A stretch of DNA of 11,926 bases, from the NCBI GenBank assembly GCA_947259435.1, contig CAMYMP010000065.1, positions 1-11,926 on the forward strand. The letters run 5' to 3'. Under the pieces are notes generated by a model. It was not told the DNA's origin. It saw nothing but the letters and a program-made list of their open reading frames with translations, and searched no databases. The DNA is from an uncultured Woeseiaceae bacterium. Lineage in GTDB: Bacteria > Pseudomonadota > Gammaproteobacteria > Woeseiales > Woeseiaceae. Positions 1 through 6,845 of the stretch are shown here, piece by piece; positions within the stretch are counted from its first letter, which is position 1; every line of letters begins with the position of its first letter. Position numbers and translations under genes: made by a program.

Positions 1-494
1 CCACGCTGCACCTTCTTCCACAGGAGCGGAGACAGGTTGAAGCCAACGAGATAATCGAGCGCGCGGCGCGCCTGCTGTGCGCCGACCAGATCTCCGGAAA
101 GCTCGCGAGGGTTATCGATGGCGTCCTGCACGGCCGCCTTCGTGATCTCGTGAAACACGACGCGATGCACGGGCTTGCCGTTTAGAGCTTGCTTTTCCTT
201 GAGCAGCTCAATCAGGTGCCACGATATCGCCTCGCCCTCGCGATCCGGGTCAGTCGCAAGATACAGGGCCTCAGCTTTTTTTAGCGCACGGATGATGGCT
301 TTTACATGCTTTTCATTGCGCTCGATGACCTGGTACTTCATCGCGAAGTCATTGTCCGGATCCACAGCGCCGACCTTCGGCACGAGATCGCGCACATGAC
401 CATACGAGGCCATGACATCGAAGTCCTTACCCAGGTATTTGCTGATCGTCTTCGCTTTCGCAGGCGATTCGACTATGACGAGATTCTTGGACAT
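1..494 (-). CDS. topA: DNA topoisomerase I, N-terminal part (cut by left edge)
   Basis: Type IA topoisomerase that relaxes negative supercoils by cutting and passing a single strand. Only the first 164 residues are in the window. They begin MSKNLVIVESPAKAKTI and form the Toprim domain: E9 in the VIVESPAKAK motif, and the acidic metal cluster D82/D84/E86 in TDPDREGEA (residues 81-89). After it come FHEITKAAV (114-122) and QQARRALDYLVGFNLSPL (140-157), both typical of TopA. The catalytic tyrosine and zinc-finger C-terminus would lie beyond the left edge. The ATG at 494 is chosen because the family sequence starts exactly there. No Shine-Dalgarno sequence is seen upstream; the leader is U-rich and is formed by the tail of a terminator. 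The gene lies 80 bp downstream of smg, a genuine linkage in this group. Identity is secure. Confidence 0.97.
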   Translation of the reverse strand, partial: MSKNLVIVESPAKAKTISKYLGKDFDVMASYGHVRDLVPKVGAVDPDNDFAMKYQVIERNEKHVKAIIRALKKAEALYLATDPDREGEAISWHLIELLKEKQALNGKPVHRVVFHEITKAAVQDAIDNPRELSGDLVGAQQARRALDYLVGFNLSPLLWKKVQR

Positions 495-505
495 AAATTT
501 GGGCG

Positions 506-541
506 CTCAAAAACAAACAACCGCGGACAGTGCCGCGGTTG
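506..541 (-). terminator. Intrinsic terminator between smg and topA
   Basis: Read on the minus strand, a perfect 9-bp stem (533-541 paired with 518-526) with a 6-nt loop is followed by a T-rich tract (TTTGTTTTTGAG, about 506-517). This is a good Rho-independent terminator for transcripts arriving from smg. It ends only about 12 nt before the topA start codon, so it also forms the topA leader. Confidence 0.8.
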
Positions 542-569
542 AATACAATGCCTGATAGCAGCGTGTCAA
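542..569 (-). promoter_or_regulatory. Candidate sigma-70 promoter for topA
   Basis: On the minus strand there is a perfect TTGACA (569 to 564), a 16-nt spacer and TGTATT (547 to 542, 4 of 6 matches to TATAAT). It lies just after the smg stop codon. The expected transcription start, about 535, falls inside the first arm of the smg terminator. Prediction from sequence only; the -10 match is moderate. Confidence 0.5.
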
Positions 570-574
570 GAAAA

Positions 575-1036
575 TCAGTGAATAGAGCCGGTGCTTTCTT
601 CGAAAACCAGGTCTTCCATACGGGCGTAGGCCAGCTCCTGCCCGGGCTGGCTGAATAGAACCATCAGCACAACCCACTTGATTTGCTCGACGTCGATATC
701 CGCAGACTCAAGCGCAAGCAGGCGATCGACGAGTATCTCTCGTTGCGGAGGAGACAAAATACCGATCTGTTCAAGGTAGGAGATGTAGCCACGACTGGCC
801 GAGTCGAGGCGTTCGTGCTCGAAGTCGTTGTACGCGGTTTGCGCATTGAATGCAAGGCCTTCCTGGTGGTCGGTGAGGCCGTCCAGCCACTCCAGCGCGC
901 GGTCTATTTCCGGGTCAGCAAAGCCAGCTCGCGAGAGTTCATCTCGCAGTTCGTTGTGATCGGCTTCGGGCTCTTCATCGGTGTCGACGTAGGTCTCAAA
1001 AAGATACATCAATACGTCGAGTACATTCTCTTTCAT
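575..1036 (-). CDS. smg: Smg family protein (DUF494)
   Basis: A 153-residue protein matching the Smg/DUF494 family: start MKENVLDVLMYLFETYVD, acidic helical middle, and conserved tail including QIKWVVLMVLFSQPGQE (residues about 118-134). The molecular function of Smg is not established. It is usually encoded between dprA and topA, or next to a topA-like zinc-finger gene (yrdD) in E. coli, which hints at a link to DNA topology or DNA handling. There is no signal peptide or membrane segment, so it is probably cytosolic. The gene starts 39 bp after the dprA stop and is likely co-transcribed with it. The ATG is supported by an AAGGAG 11 nt upstream. Family identity is secure; function is unknown. 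Confidence 0.93.
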   Translation of the reverse strand: MKENVLDVLMYLFETYVDTDEEPEADHNELRDELSRAGFADPEIDRALEWLDGLTDHQEGLAFNAQTAYNDFEHERLDSASRGYISYLEQIGILSPPQREILVDRLLALESADIDVEQIKWVVLMVLFSQPGQELAYARMEDLVFEESTGSIH

Positions 1037-1040
1037 GCCT

Positions 1041-1053
1041 GGAGCGGCTCCTT
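1041..1053 (-). promoter_or_regulatory. smg ribosome binding site, partly in a mini-hairpin
   Basis: On the minus strand AAGGAG (1053 to 1048) stands 11 nt before the smg ATG. Its GGAG can pair with CTCC (1044 to 1041) across a 3-nt loop, a 4-bp mini-hairpin that could weakly mask the site. The pairing is visible; a regulatory effect is only inferred. Confidence 0.5.
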
Positions 1054-1075
1054 GCGTTTCCCAATCCAGTATCAG

Positions 1076-1984
1076 TCAGCCCAGAAGCGAATATCGGCCA
1101 CCGGACAGTGATTCGACTTCTCCCTCTAGCTCCAGGATCAGAAGCATGGAGGAAACCTGATCGATCGTCAAACCGGAGTTTTCGGCAAGTTCATCGATAC
1201 GCACGGGGTCGTGGCTCAGAAACTTGCGTAGCTGCAGATAATCATCGTTGCACGTCTTCGCTTTGGCTTCGTTCGCCGTTGATTCCAAAGTGTTTTGCAG
1301 CATATGTGACGCAAGCGGTATCAGCTCCGCGACGATGTCGTCCGCAGTCTCAACGAGTTTTGCACCTTGCCGGATCAGCTGGTGGCAACCACGCGACATT
1401 GGATTATGGATAGAACCCGGCAGTGCAAAAACCTCCCGTCCCTGTTCGCCGGCAAGCCGCGCGGTTATCAGCGAGCCGCTTCGTCTGGCAGCTTCGACGA
1501 CAAGCGTGCCAAGACTCATGCCGCTGATGAGGCGGTTGCGTTGTGGAAAAAGCGATTTGTGAGGATGCGTGCCGAGCGGGAACTCGCTGACGAGCGCACC
1601 TTTTCGGACGATCTCGTGTGCGAGATCCCGGTTTGCGGCTGGATAAACGCGGTCGATGCTGTGACCAAGAAACGCAACCGTTGGCGCTCCGGCCTCGAGC
1701 GCGCCACGATGCGCTGCGGTGTCGATGCCCTCGGCAAGGCCGCTGACAATGCAAAAACCGCAGCGGCCGAGATGACGGGCGAACTCGAAGGCATTACGAG
1801 CGCCCCCCTGGGTCGGATTGCGGCTGCCAACGATCGCAATGGCCGGCATGTGCAGAACGCCGGGATCGCCATTGATGTACAACTCCTGCGGCGGTCCCGG
1901 AATCTGATCGATCAGTTCCGGGTAGTCTTCCGCGCCGCGAGCGACAAGATGGTGCAGCGGATTCTGTAACCACTCCTTATTCAT
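1076..1984 (-). CDS. dprA: DNA processing protein DprA, lacking the N-terminal SAM-like domain
   Basis: DprA/Smf binds incoming single-stranded DNA during natural transformation and loads RecA. From the ATG at 1984 the protein has 302 residues. The Rossmann-like core is complete: AIVGSRNPT (50-58), SGLAEGIDTAAHRGAL (81-96), FPQRNRLISG (146-155) and GSLITARLA (170-178) to FALPG (186-190). A winged-helix DML1-like domain (about 248-302) closes the protein. The sequence begins at the WLQNPLHHL segment that usually follows the N-terminal SAM/HhH domain, so that domain of roughly 70-80 residues is absent. An in-frame TTG at 2038 or GTG at 1990 would lengthen the protein, but the TTG extension would translate a terminator hairpin, and no Shine-Dalgarno sequence marks any of these starts. 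It precedes smg and probably shares a transcript with it. Confidence 0.93.
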   Translation of the reverse strand: MNKEWLQNPLHHLVARGAEDYPELIDQIPGPPQELYINGDPGVLHMPAIAIVGSRNPTQGGARNAFEFARHLGRCGFCIVSGLAEGIDTAAHRGALEAGAPTVAFLGHSIDRVYPAANRDLAHEIVRKGALVSEFPLGTHPHKSLFPQRNRLISGMSLGTLVVEAARRSGSLITARLAGEQGREVFALPGSIHNPMSRGCHQLIRQGAKLVETADDIVAELIPLASHMLQNTLESTANEAKAKTCNDDYLQLRKFLSHDPVRIDELAENSGLTIDQVSSMLLILELEGEVESLSGGRYSLLG

Positions 1985-1994
1985 GCGCACAGTG

Positions 1995-2022
1995 TAAAAA
2001 AAACGGCGCCCGAAAGCGCCGT
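1995..2022 (-). terminator. Intrinsic terminator after the LysM protein gene
   Basis: On the minus strand a perfect 7-bp stem (2016-2022 with 2003-2009), with a 6-nt loop (TTTCGG), runs straight into eight T residues. It begins about 25 nt after the LysM gene stop and its T run ends about 10 nt before the dprA ATG. A textbook Rho-independent terminator that should separate the LysM gene from dprA-smg. Confidence 0.9.
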
Positions 2023-2047
2023 CTTTAAATCTCCGCAAGCTCCAGAA

Positions 2048-3085
2048 TCATCCCAGCGTATGCAAGGCCTGCGTTGCCTCCATTACGAGACCGTAGCCAA
2101 TACGGTCGTACACCTTGAAGACCATGACCGTGCCGGCCGGCTCGTCCGGTAGCCGCACGTTGCCGCCCTTGACGCGGTCTCTGACCTCCTCGCCTTTCTG
2201 CCAGACGGTCAATACATCACCCACCGAGAGCCCCTGGTTCGAGCCGCGGTTCATTACGACGACCTGGTACTGACCGATCTGTGTAACACCGCCGACTACG
2301 GCGATGATCTGGCCATCGATATTGCTGGACGGCGCTCTCGGGAAGAAGTTCAGTGGAATCTCGACCGACGTCGGGATCAGGCGGTCGCCCTGTGAGGCTT
2401 CCTGCTTCGAGGAGACCAGTGCCATCGATGCGGGATCGCCGCTACGACGAATCGTGCCTTCACCGATCTCGATGCCCTGATAACCAATAAGGTCGTTGTC
2501 CTCCGGATCTCTGAGTTCGTCACCGATGTGCACGATGTTGAAGCGCTCGCCTGGCTGTGCACTGGTGCCGCGCACATAAATGATATTGCCGGCGGCTGCG
2601 AGAAGATGGTCGCCTTTGGTCGCAACCAGATATGGCAACGAGTCGACTTCGTCGCGCTCGATGACGACGCCGCGGCTGAGAAACGCGGAAATCGAGTCAT
2701 ACGAGATACTCGTAATGGCCTCGGTCAGAGGTGTTATCCGGGCTTCGGGTGACAGACGATAGCTCGAGCCGCGCACGTTCGTGATTCGCGGCGCACCGTC
2801 GACATAGACGAGTCCAAGTACGTCACCCGGGTAAATAAGATGGGGATTCTCGATCTGGGGATTGACATACCAGATTTCGGGCCAATACCAGGGGTCCTTG
2901 AGAAAGGTTGCGGCGATATCCCAGAGCGTGTCGCCGAGCTGAACGACATATTCATCGGGAGCATTATCGGCGAGGCGAGCGCTATCCTGCGAAAACGCAG
3001 AGATCGAACCCAAAGTGAGTGCTGCGACGAGCGCGATAGCGGCCATCCGGAGACGGTTATTCAGTCGAATTTTGCTGAGGGACAT
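2048..3085 (-). CDS. Secreted LysM-domain peptidoglycan-binding protein
   Basis: A 345-residue exported protein. Residues 1 to about 30 form a signal peptide (basic start, hydrophobic MAAIALVAALTLGSISA core, probable cleavage near ISA/FSQ). A LysM domain follows at about 45-92 (EYVVQLGDTLWDIAATFL to LIYPGDVL) with the extra WYWPEIW insertion typical of this proteobacterial subfamily. LysM binds N-acetylglucosamine-containing glycan, so the protein should sit on periplasmic peptidoglycan. The remaining 250 residues look beta-rich. The last 100 contain repeated GLSVGDVL- and AGTVMVFKV-like segments, possibly an SH3-like barrel; I cannot name that domain. The start at 3085 is preferred because GAGGA lies just upstream, while the ATG at 3103 has no such site. 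It is divergent from def, as is the comparable gene next to def-fmt-rsmB in Pseudomonas. Confidence 0.9.
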   Translation of the reverse strand: MSLSKIRLNNRLRMAAIALVAALTLGSISAFSQDSARLADNAPDEYVVQLGDTLWDIAATFLKDPWYWPEIWYVNPQIENPHLIYPGDVLGLVYVDGAPRITNVRGSSYRLSPEARITPLTEAITSISYDSISAFLSRGVVIERDEVDSLPYLVATKGDHLLAAAGNIIYVRGTSAQPGERFNIVHIGDELRDPEDNDLIGYQGIEIGEGTIRRSGDPASMALVSSKQEASQGDRLIPTSVEIPLNFFPRAPSSNIDGQIIAVVGGVTQIGQYQVVVMNRGSNQGLSVGDVLTVWQKGEEVRDRVKGGNVRLPDEPAGTVMVFKVYDRIGYGLVMEATQALHTLG

Positions 3086-3112
3086 GATTTCCTCGGACTC
3101 CATACAAGGTGC

Positions 3113-3144
3113 TTGGACCTGTGGCTTTTTAGCGTTGGTATAAT
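3113..3144 (+). promoter_or_regulatory. Candidate extended -10 promoter upstream of def
   Basis: A perfect TATAAT (3139-3144) preceded by TGG, an extended -10. The best upstream hexamer is TTGGAC (3113-3118) with a long 20-nt spacer, which the extended -10 could tolerate. It would start a def-fmt-rsmB transcript near 3151 with a leader of about 170 nt. The hexamer is clear; its use is unproven. Confidence 0.45.
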
Positions 3145-3228
3145 ATGTCGTTCCGGTGCCGTTGAGACTGCTAATTGCGTCACACTTCCGGCCCCAAATA
3201 CCCGCAAAAAGGCGAAATTTCTGGCGGC

Positions 3229-3258
3229 ATTGTCTGATATCTTATTCAATAAAGTCAA
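3229..3258 (-). promoter_or_regulatory. Candidate promoter for the LysM protein gene
   Basis: Minus strand TTGACT (3258 to 3253), 18-nt spacer, GACAAT (3234 to 3229). It would give a leader of about 135 nt. The -35 is good and the -10 matches 4 of 6. Tentative. Confidence 0.35.
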
Positions 3259-3320
3259 ACATTTAGGTCGTTTTTGTAGGAATTTACACGAATGGAACAC
3301 GAATTTACCGTAACGAAATT

Positions 3321-3842
3321 ATGGCAAAACTGACAATTTTGGAGTTTCCGGACCCGCGGCTCAGAACCAAGGCAAAGCCGGTCGAATCCGTCGACGACGA
3401 GCTTAATTCGCTCATCGACGACATGTTCGAGACCATGTATGACGCGCCAGGCATAGGCCTCGCGGCGACGCAGGTCGATGTGCACAAACGGCTGCTCGTT
3501 GCAGACGTCACGGCAGACAGGAGCGATCCGCAAGCTCTAATCAATCCGGTCATTATCGAGAAAGACGGCGTTACCGTGACGGAGGAGGGCTGCCTGTCTG
3601 TTCCGGGCTATTACGAGGAGGTCGAGCGCGCCGAGCATATTCGCGTACGATTCATCAATCGCAAGGGTGATGAAGTGGAGATGGAGGCCGAGGGATTGCT
3701 CGCGGTCTGCATACAACACGAGATGGACCACCTCGAGGGCAAGTTGTTCGTCGACTATCTCTCGGAAGCAAAACGGCAGCGCATTCGTAAGCGTCTCGTC
3801 AAGGACAAGCGCCAGCGGTCCGCGGAGGCGGTAACGTTGTAG
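3321..3842 (+). CDS. def: Peptide deformylase
   Basis: Removes the formyl group from the N-terminal methionine of new proteins, using a bound metal (Fe2+ in most bacteria). It has 173 residues, normal for the bacterial type I enzyme. All three signature motifs are intact: GIGLAATQ (44-51), EGCLS (89-93) with metal ligand C91, and QHEMDH (132-137) with ligands H133 and H137 and catalytic E134. The basic tail ([16 protein letters not shown], 151-166) fits the ribosome-contacting C-terminal helix known for this enzyme. It is the first gene of the plus-strand run and is followed after 100 bp by fmt, the enzyme that adds the formyl group it removes. Identity is secure. Confidence 0.98.
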   Translation: MAKLTILEFPDPRLRTKAKPVESVDDELNSLIDDMFETMYDAPGIGLAATQVDVHKRLLVADVTADRSDPQALINPVIIEKDGVTVTEEGCLSVPGYYEEVERAEHIRVRFINRKGDEVEMEAEGLLAVCIQHEMDHLEGKLFVDYLSEAKRQRIRKRLVKDKRQRSAEAVTL

Positions 3843-3942
3843 CAGGAGCCGGCCGCAGCGGACGAGCGACAATGATTGCCGGCAGGCTGCCCGGAATATC
3901 GCCCGCCGGGGCCGGTCTCTGCAAGGTACGATTCCAATCACC

Positions 3943-4872
3943 ATGACCGACCCAATAATTATTTTCGCCGGCACGCCGGAGTTTGCCGTTGCCTCACTGA
4001 AGGCTCTCGTTGGTACTGGTGCTGCACCGTGCGCGGTGCTGACGCAACCGGACCGCCGGGCCGGTCGCGGCAAGCAACTGCAACAGAGCCCCGTCAAGCA
4101 GTATGCGCTCGAGCAAGGCATCACGGTCAAGCAGCCCCCGACTCTGCGCGATGATGCTGCCGTTGCCGAACTGGCGGCGCTCGAACCGGATCTCATCGTC
4201 GTCGCCGCGTATGGTCTGATCCTGCCGCAGAGCGTGCTGGATATTCCGCGTGCTGGCTGTTTGAACGTGCATGCGTCGTTATTGCCGCGATGGCGGGGAG
4301 CTGCACCGATACAGGCAGCTATACTCGCGGGCGACGAAGAGACCGGCACGTGTTTGATGGCGATGGAGGCCGGGCTCGATACCGGGCCCGTTTATGCTTG
4401 TGAAGTTGTAGCGATCGGTGAACAGGAAACGGCTGGTGAGTTACACGATCGTCTCGCGACCAGCGGCGCCGGCCTGCTCGTGCGGCACATTGGCGCAATC
4501 ATCGACGGCACGCTCCCGGCAACCGGACAAGACGAAGACCGGGCGTGTTATGCGCCCAAGATCAGCGTCGACGACGCATTCATGGACTGGCAGCGGCAGG
4601 CCGTCGACCTGGAGCGCCTGGTGCGGGCATACAACCCGGTACCCGGCGCGTGGTTCATGCTCGACAACGAGCGCATCAAGTGTTGGAAAGCGCGGCGGCT
4701 CGCGGCGGTCAATGCGCCGCCGGGCACCGTTGTGGCCGCGGAACAGGATGGCATCGTCGTATCCTGTGGTGAGGGTGCATTAAGGCTCGAGTCTGTGCAG
4801 CGGCCCGGTAGACGCGCCATAAGCGCTGCGGAATTCGCAGCACAAATCGATCTGCCCGGCCGGCGGTTGTGA
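3943..4872 (+). CDS. fmt: Methionyl-tRNA formyltransferase
   Basis: Transfers a formyl group from 10-formyl-tetrahydrofolate to Met-tRNA(fMet), giving the initiator tRNA used by bacterial ribosomes. It has 309 residues, the usual length. The N-terminal catalytic Rossmann domain starts IIIFAGTPEFA (5-15). The catalytic set N108, H110 and D146 is visible in NVHASLLPRWRGAAPIQ (108-124) and GLDTGPVY (144-151). The C-terminal OB-fold-like domain, which contacts tRNA, covers about 205-309. No strong Shine-Dalgarno sequence precedes the ATG. The 100-bp gap after def has GC-rich repeats but no stem followed by a T run, so read-through from def is expected. Its last bases overlap the rsmB start by 4 bp, implying translational coupling. 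Confidence 0.98.
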   Translation: MTDPIIIFAGTPEFAVASLKALVGTGAAPCAVLTQPDRRAGRGKQLQQSPVKQYALEQGITVKQPPTLRDDAAVAELAALEPDLIVVAAYGLILPQSVLDIPRAGCLNVHASLLPRWRGAAPIQAAILAGDEETGTCLMAMEAGLDTGPVYACEVVAIGEQETAGELHDRLATSGAGLLVRHIGAIIDGTLPATGQDEDRACYAPKISVDDAFMDWQRQAVDLERLVRAYNPVPGAWFMLDNERIKCWKARRLAAVNAPPGTVVAAEQDGIVVSCGEGALRLESVQRPGRRAISAAEFAAQIDLPGRRL

Positions 4873-6197
4873 GCGACATCCGGAAGGGCGCGAGGCTGCG
4901 TGCGACGGCGGCAGAGGTAGTCGATGCGGTCGCATTCGGTCGGCGGTCACTCGATAATGCATTGCAGCAACGTGAAGACCGTGTCGCCCCGGACGACCGT
5001 TCGCTGCTGCGCTTGTTGAGCTTCGGCGCTTTGCGCCATCACTGGCGGCTGCAGTCGTGTATCGATAGTCTGCTTGATCGACCATTGAAGCCTCGCGATA
5101 GCGTCGTAAACGCGTTGCTTGCAGTTGGCCTGTATCAGCTCAACGATACTCGTATTCCCGATCATGCCGTCGTGTCGCAAACCGTCGAAGCGACACGGAT
5201 TCTGCGCCGGCCGAAACTCGCGCCGCTTGTCAATGCCGTCCTCAGGCGAGCAGTGCGCGACCGAATTTTCGACAAGCAGCCGTCTAACGAATTGGCGTTG
5301 CACAATCACCCGCAGTGGATTCTCGACGTGTTGCAGGCGGACTGGCCCGATGACTGGCGCGACATCATCGAGGCAAACAATGCTCGCGCACCGATGTGGT
5401 TACGCGTCAACCCCGGACACGGGTCGGCGGCGGACTATGCTGCGCGTCTCGAGGCAGACGGTATCGACAGCGAGTTACTGAGTGCTGCGCCGCAGGCCGT
5501 GCGGCTGGCAAAGCCGCAATCTGTTGATTCTCTGCCAGGATTTGGCGCCGGGCACGTGTCGGTACAGGACGCTGCGGCTCAGCTCGCTGCGCCCTGGCTC
5601 CTGCAGGACATCGAGGGCCGCGTGCTTGACGCGTGTGCGGCCCCGGGCGGCAAGAGCGGGCACTTACTGGAATTGGGTGATGGCCGGATTGATCTGACGT
5701 GTATCGATATGGACGAATCACGGCTCGCTAAAGTCTCGCAGAATCTCGATCGGCTCGGGTTTCATGCAACCCTTATCGCCGCCGATGCATCGAAACCTAA
5801 TGAATGGTGGGATGGATCGAGCTTCGATGCCATTCTGCTCGATGCGCCTTGTTCGGCAAGCGGCGTCATTCGCCGTCATCCCGACATCAAACTGCTGCGG
5901 CGGCCAGAGGATCTTGACACCCTCGCAGCCCTGCAGTCGGATCTGCTCGGGGCGCTTTGGGCGTTGCTGGCACCCGGTGGGCGGCTGCTTTATGTCACGT
6001 GTTCCGTGTTCGCAGCTGAGAACGACCGGGTTGTTACGAGACTCATCAGAGACAACGCCGATGCGCGGGAAGACCATGTGTTGCAAAATAACAACATCCG
6101 CGATCTAATGCGGGAAAAGCCCTGCGGTCAACAGATTCTGCCCGGAACGGCAGGATTGGACGGCTTTTATTACGCGGGTCTTGTGAAGGTCTCCTGA
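4869..6197 (+). CDS. rsmB: 16S rRNA (cytosine-967-C5)-methyltransferase
   Basis: RsmB (Sun/Fmu) methylates C967 of 16S rRNA using S-adenosylmethionine. It has 442 residues, close to the E. coli enzyme. An N-terminal NusB-like helical domain covers about 1-135 and a Rossmann methyltransferase domain about 165-440. Visible motifs are the SAM loop DACAAPGGKSGHLLEL (254-269), DAPCSASGVIRRHPDIK (325-341) with C328, which by family knowledge helps release the product, and VTCSVFAAEN (376-385) with the nucleophile C378. The GTG start at 4869 is chosen because GTGA overlaps the fmt stop, the usual coupled arrangement. The stop codon lies inside copy 1 of a 29-bp tandem duplication that continues into the next gene. 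Confidence 0.97.
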   Translation: MSDIRKGARLRATAAEVVDAVAFGRRSLDNALQQREDRVAPDDRSLLRLLSFGALRHHWRLQSCIDSLLDRPLKPRDSVVNALLAVGLYQLNDTRIPDHAVVSQTVEATRILRRPKLAPLVNAVLRRAVRDRIFDKQPSNELALHNHPQWILDVLQADWPDDWRDIIEANNARAPMWLRVNPGHGSAADYAARLEADGIDSELLSAAPQAVRLAKPQSVDSLPGFGAGHVSVQDAAAQLAAPWLLQDIEGRVLDACAAPGGKSGHLLELGDGRIDLTCIDMDESRLAKVSQNLDRLGFHATLIAADASKPNEWWDGSSFDAILLDAPCSASGVIRRHPDIKLLRRPEDLDTLAALQSDLLGALWALLAPGGRLLYVTCSVFAAENDRVVTRLIRDNADAREDHVLQNNNIRDLMREKPCGQQILPGTAGLDGFYYAGLVKVS

Positions 6198-6244
6198 AGA
6201 AACGATGTCGCGCACAGGTCTCCTGAAGAAACGATGTCGCGCAC
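6187..6244 (+). repeat. Exact 29-bp tandem duplication at the rsmB/DUF4390 junction
   Basis: 6187-6215 and 6216-6244 are identical; the next base (6245) also matches the first base of the unit, while 6186 and 6215 differ. Copy 1 contains the rsmB stop (6195-6197) and an ATG at 6205. Copy 2 contains the ATG at 6234 that opens the DUF4390 gene. Because 29 is not a multiple of 3, the copy 1 ATG is in another frame and gives only a 30-codon reading frame. Confidence 0.95.
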
Positions 6245-6845
6245 AAATACCCACAAGGCAGGCAGGCTGCGGTCCCTTAATTCCGGGCTCGCATTGATCG
6301 CGTGTATCGTCCTGGGCACGAGCTTCGCACAGGACCAGGACGCGCCTGATCGTCCTGGCTATTTCGAAGTGCGCTCAGCAGCCACGCGACTTGTCGGTGG
6401 CGTCCATACTCTCGACGGCAGATTGCAGCTGGTATTGAGCAGTGAGGCGCTCAACGCCCTGTCGAGCGGCGTGCCGCTGACCATCGAGTTACAGCTCGAG
6501 GTGATTCGTGTGCGGCGCTTCGTCTGGGACGATGCTGCCGCCGAGCTTGCCATTCGCTACGAGCTGGAGTATCGGCCACTGAGCCAGCGGTACATAGTCA
6601 GAAACCTGAACAGTGGCGATCAGGATTCCTTCGCAACACTCTACTCCGCGCTGAACAGCCTCGGTCGCGTGCAGGGCCTGCCGGTTATCGACGATGCGCT
6701 GCTCGAGGCCGATGTGCCGTATCGCATTCGCCTGCGCGCGTTGCTCAATACCCAGCAGTACCCAGCGCCGCTCCGGTTGTTGTTTTTCTGGCGCGATGAG
6801 TGGCAGTTAGAAAGCGAGTGGTTTGAATGGTTGCTCGAGCGATAA
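6234..6845 (+). CDS. DUF4390 family exported protein
   Basis: A 203-residue protein with a basic N-terminus, a hydrophobic stretch (about residues 16-30) and a likely cleavage after SFA (about 32), so probably periplasmic. The mature part looks like one beta-rich domain, with conserved-looking [19 protein letters not shown] (76-94), [11 protein letters not shown] (98-108) and a tail rich in W and F ([20 protein letters not shown], 184-203). It matches the DUF4390 family, often found between rsmB and an ntrY-like gene in Xanthomonas-type genomes; biochemical function is unknown. The ATG at 6234 lies in the second copy of the 29-bp duplication. The 3' end overlaps ntrY by 19 bp, so the two are probably translated together, and a role next to the sensor kinase in the envelope is a reasonable inference. 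Confidence 0.88.
   Translation: MSRTNTHKAGRLRSLNSGLALIACIVLGTSFAQDQDAPDRPGYFEVRSAATRLVGGVHTLDGRLQLVLSSEALNALSSGVPLTIELQLEVIRVRRFVWDDAAAELAIRYELEYRPLSQRYIVRNLNSGDQDSFATLYSALNSLGRVQGLPVIDDALLEADVPYRIRLRALLNTQQYPAPLRLLFFWRDEWQLESEWFEWLLER

Larger units (their letters stand above)
3086..3320. other. Divergent intergenic region between the LysM gene and def
   Basis: AT-richer than its surroundings and without a convincing gene. It holds both candidate promoters listed separately. Near def are short direct repeats: GAATTTAC at 3280-3287 and 3301-3308 (21 bp apart) and ACACGAAT at 3286-3293 and 3297-3304 (11 bp apart). The def start at 3321 has no clear Shine-Dalgarno sequence. Confidence 0.6.

Noticed and set aside
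1367..1969. A 200-codon plus-strand open frame opposite dprA
   Set aside because: Antisense to conserved DprA motifs, with no promoter or ribosome site of its own; a coding shadow.
1985..2038. TTG start at 2038 for dprA giving an extra 18 residues
   Set aside because: The extension would translate the terminator hairpin and its T run (giving a GRRFFY-type stretch), and the family sequence begins at about the 1984 ATG. The annotation therefore uses 1984.
2840..3313. A plus-strand open frame of 157 codons spanning the LysM gene start and the def upstream region
   Set aside because: Its first half mirrors the LysM coding strand and its second half is non-coding AT-rich DNA; there is no domain character and it would run through the candidate promoters.
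3843..3942. Possible terminator in the def-fmt gap
   Set aside because: GC-rich repeats of GCCGG/CCGG allow only a short, bulged stem and no T run follows, so termination there is not supported.
3537..4349. A 270-codon minus-strand open frame opposite def and fmt
   Set aside because: It runs antisense across two secure genes and their gap, with low-complexity Ser/Arg/Ala composition and no recognisable domain.
6205..6297. A 30-codon reading frame from the first ATG of the 29-bp duplication
   Set aside because: It is produced by the duplication itself, is out of frame with DUF4390 and has no independent sign of being a real peptide. It is discussed only as a decoy start.
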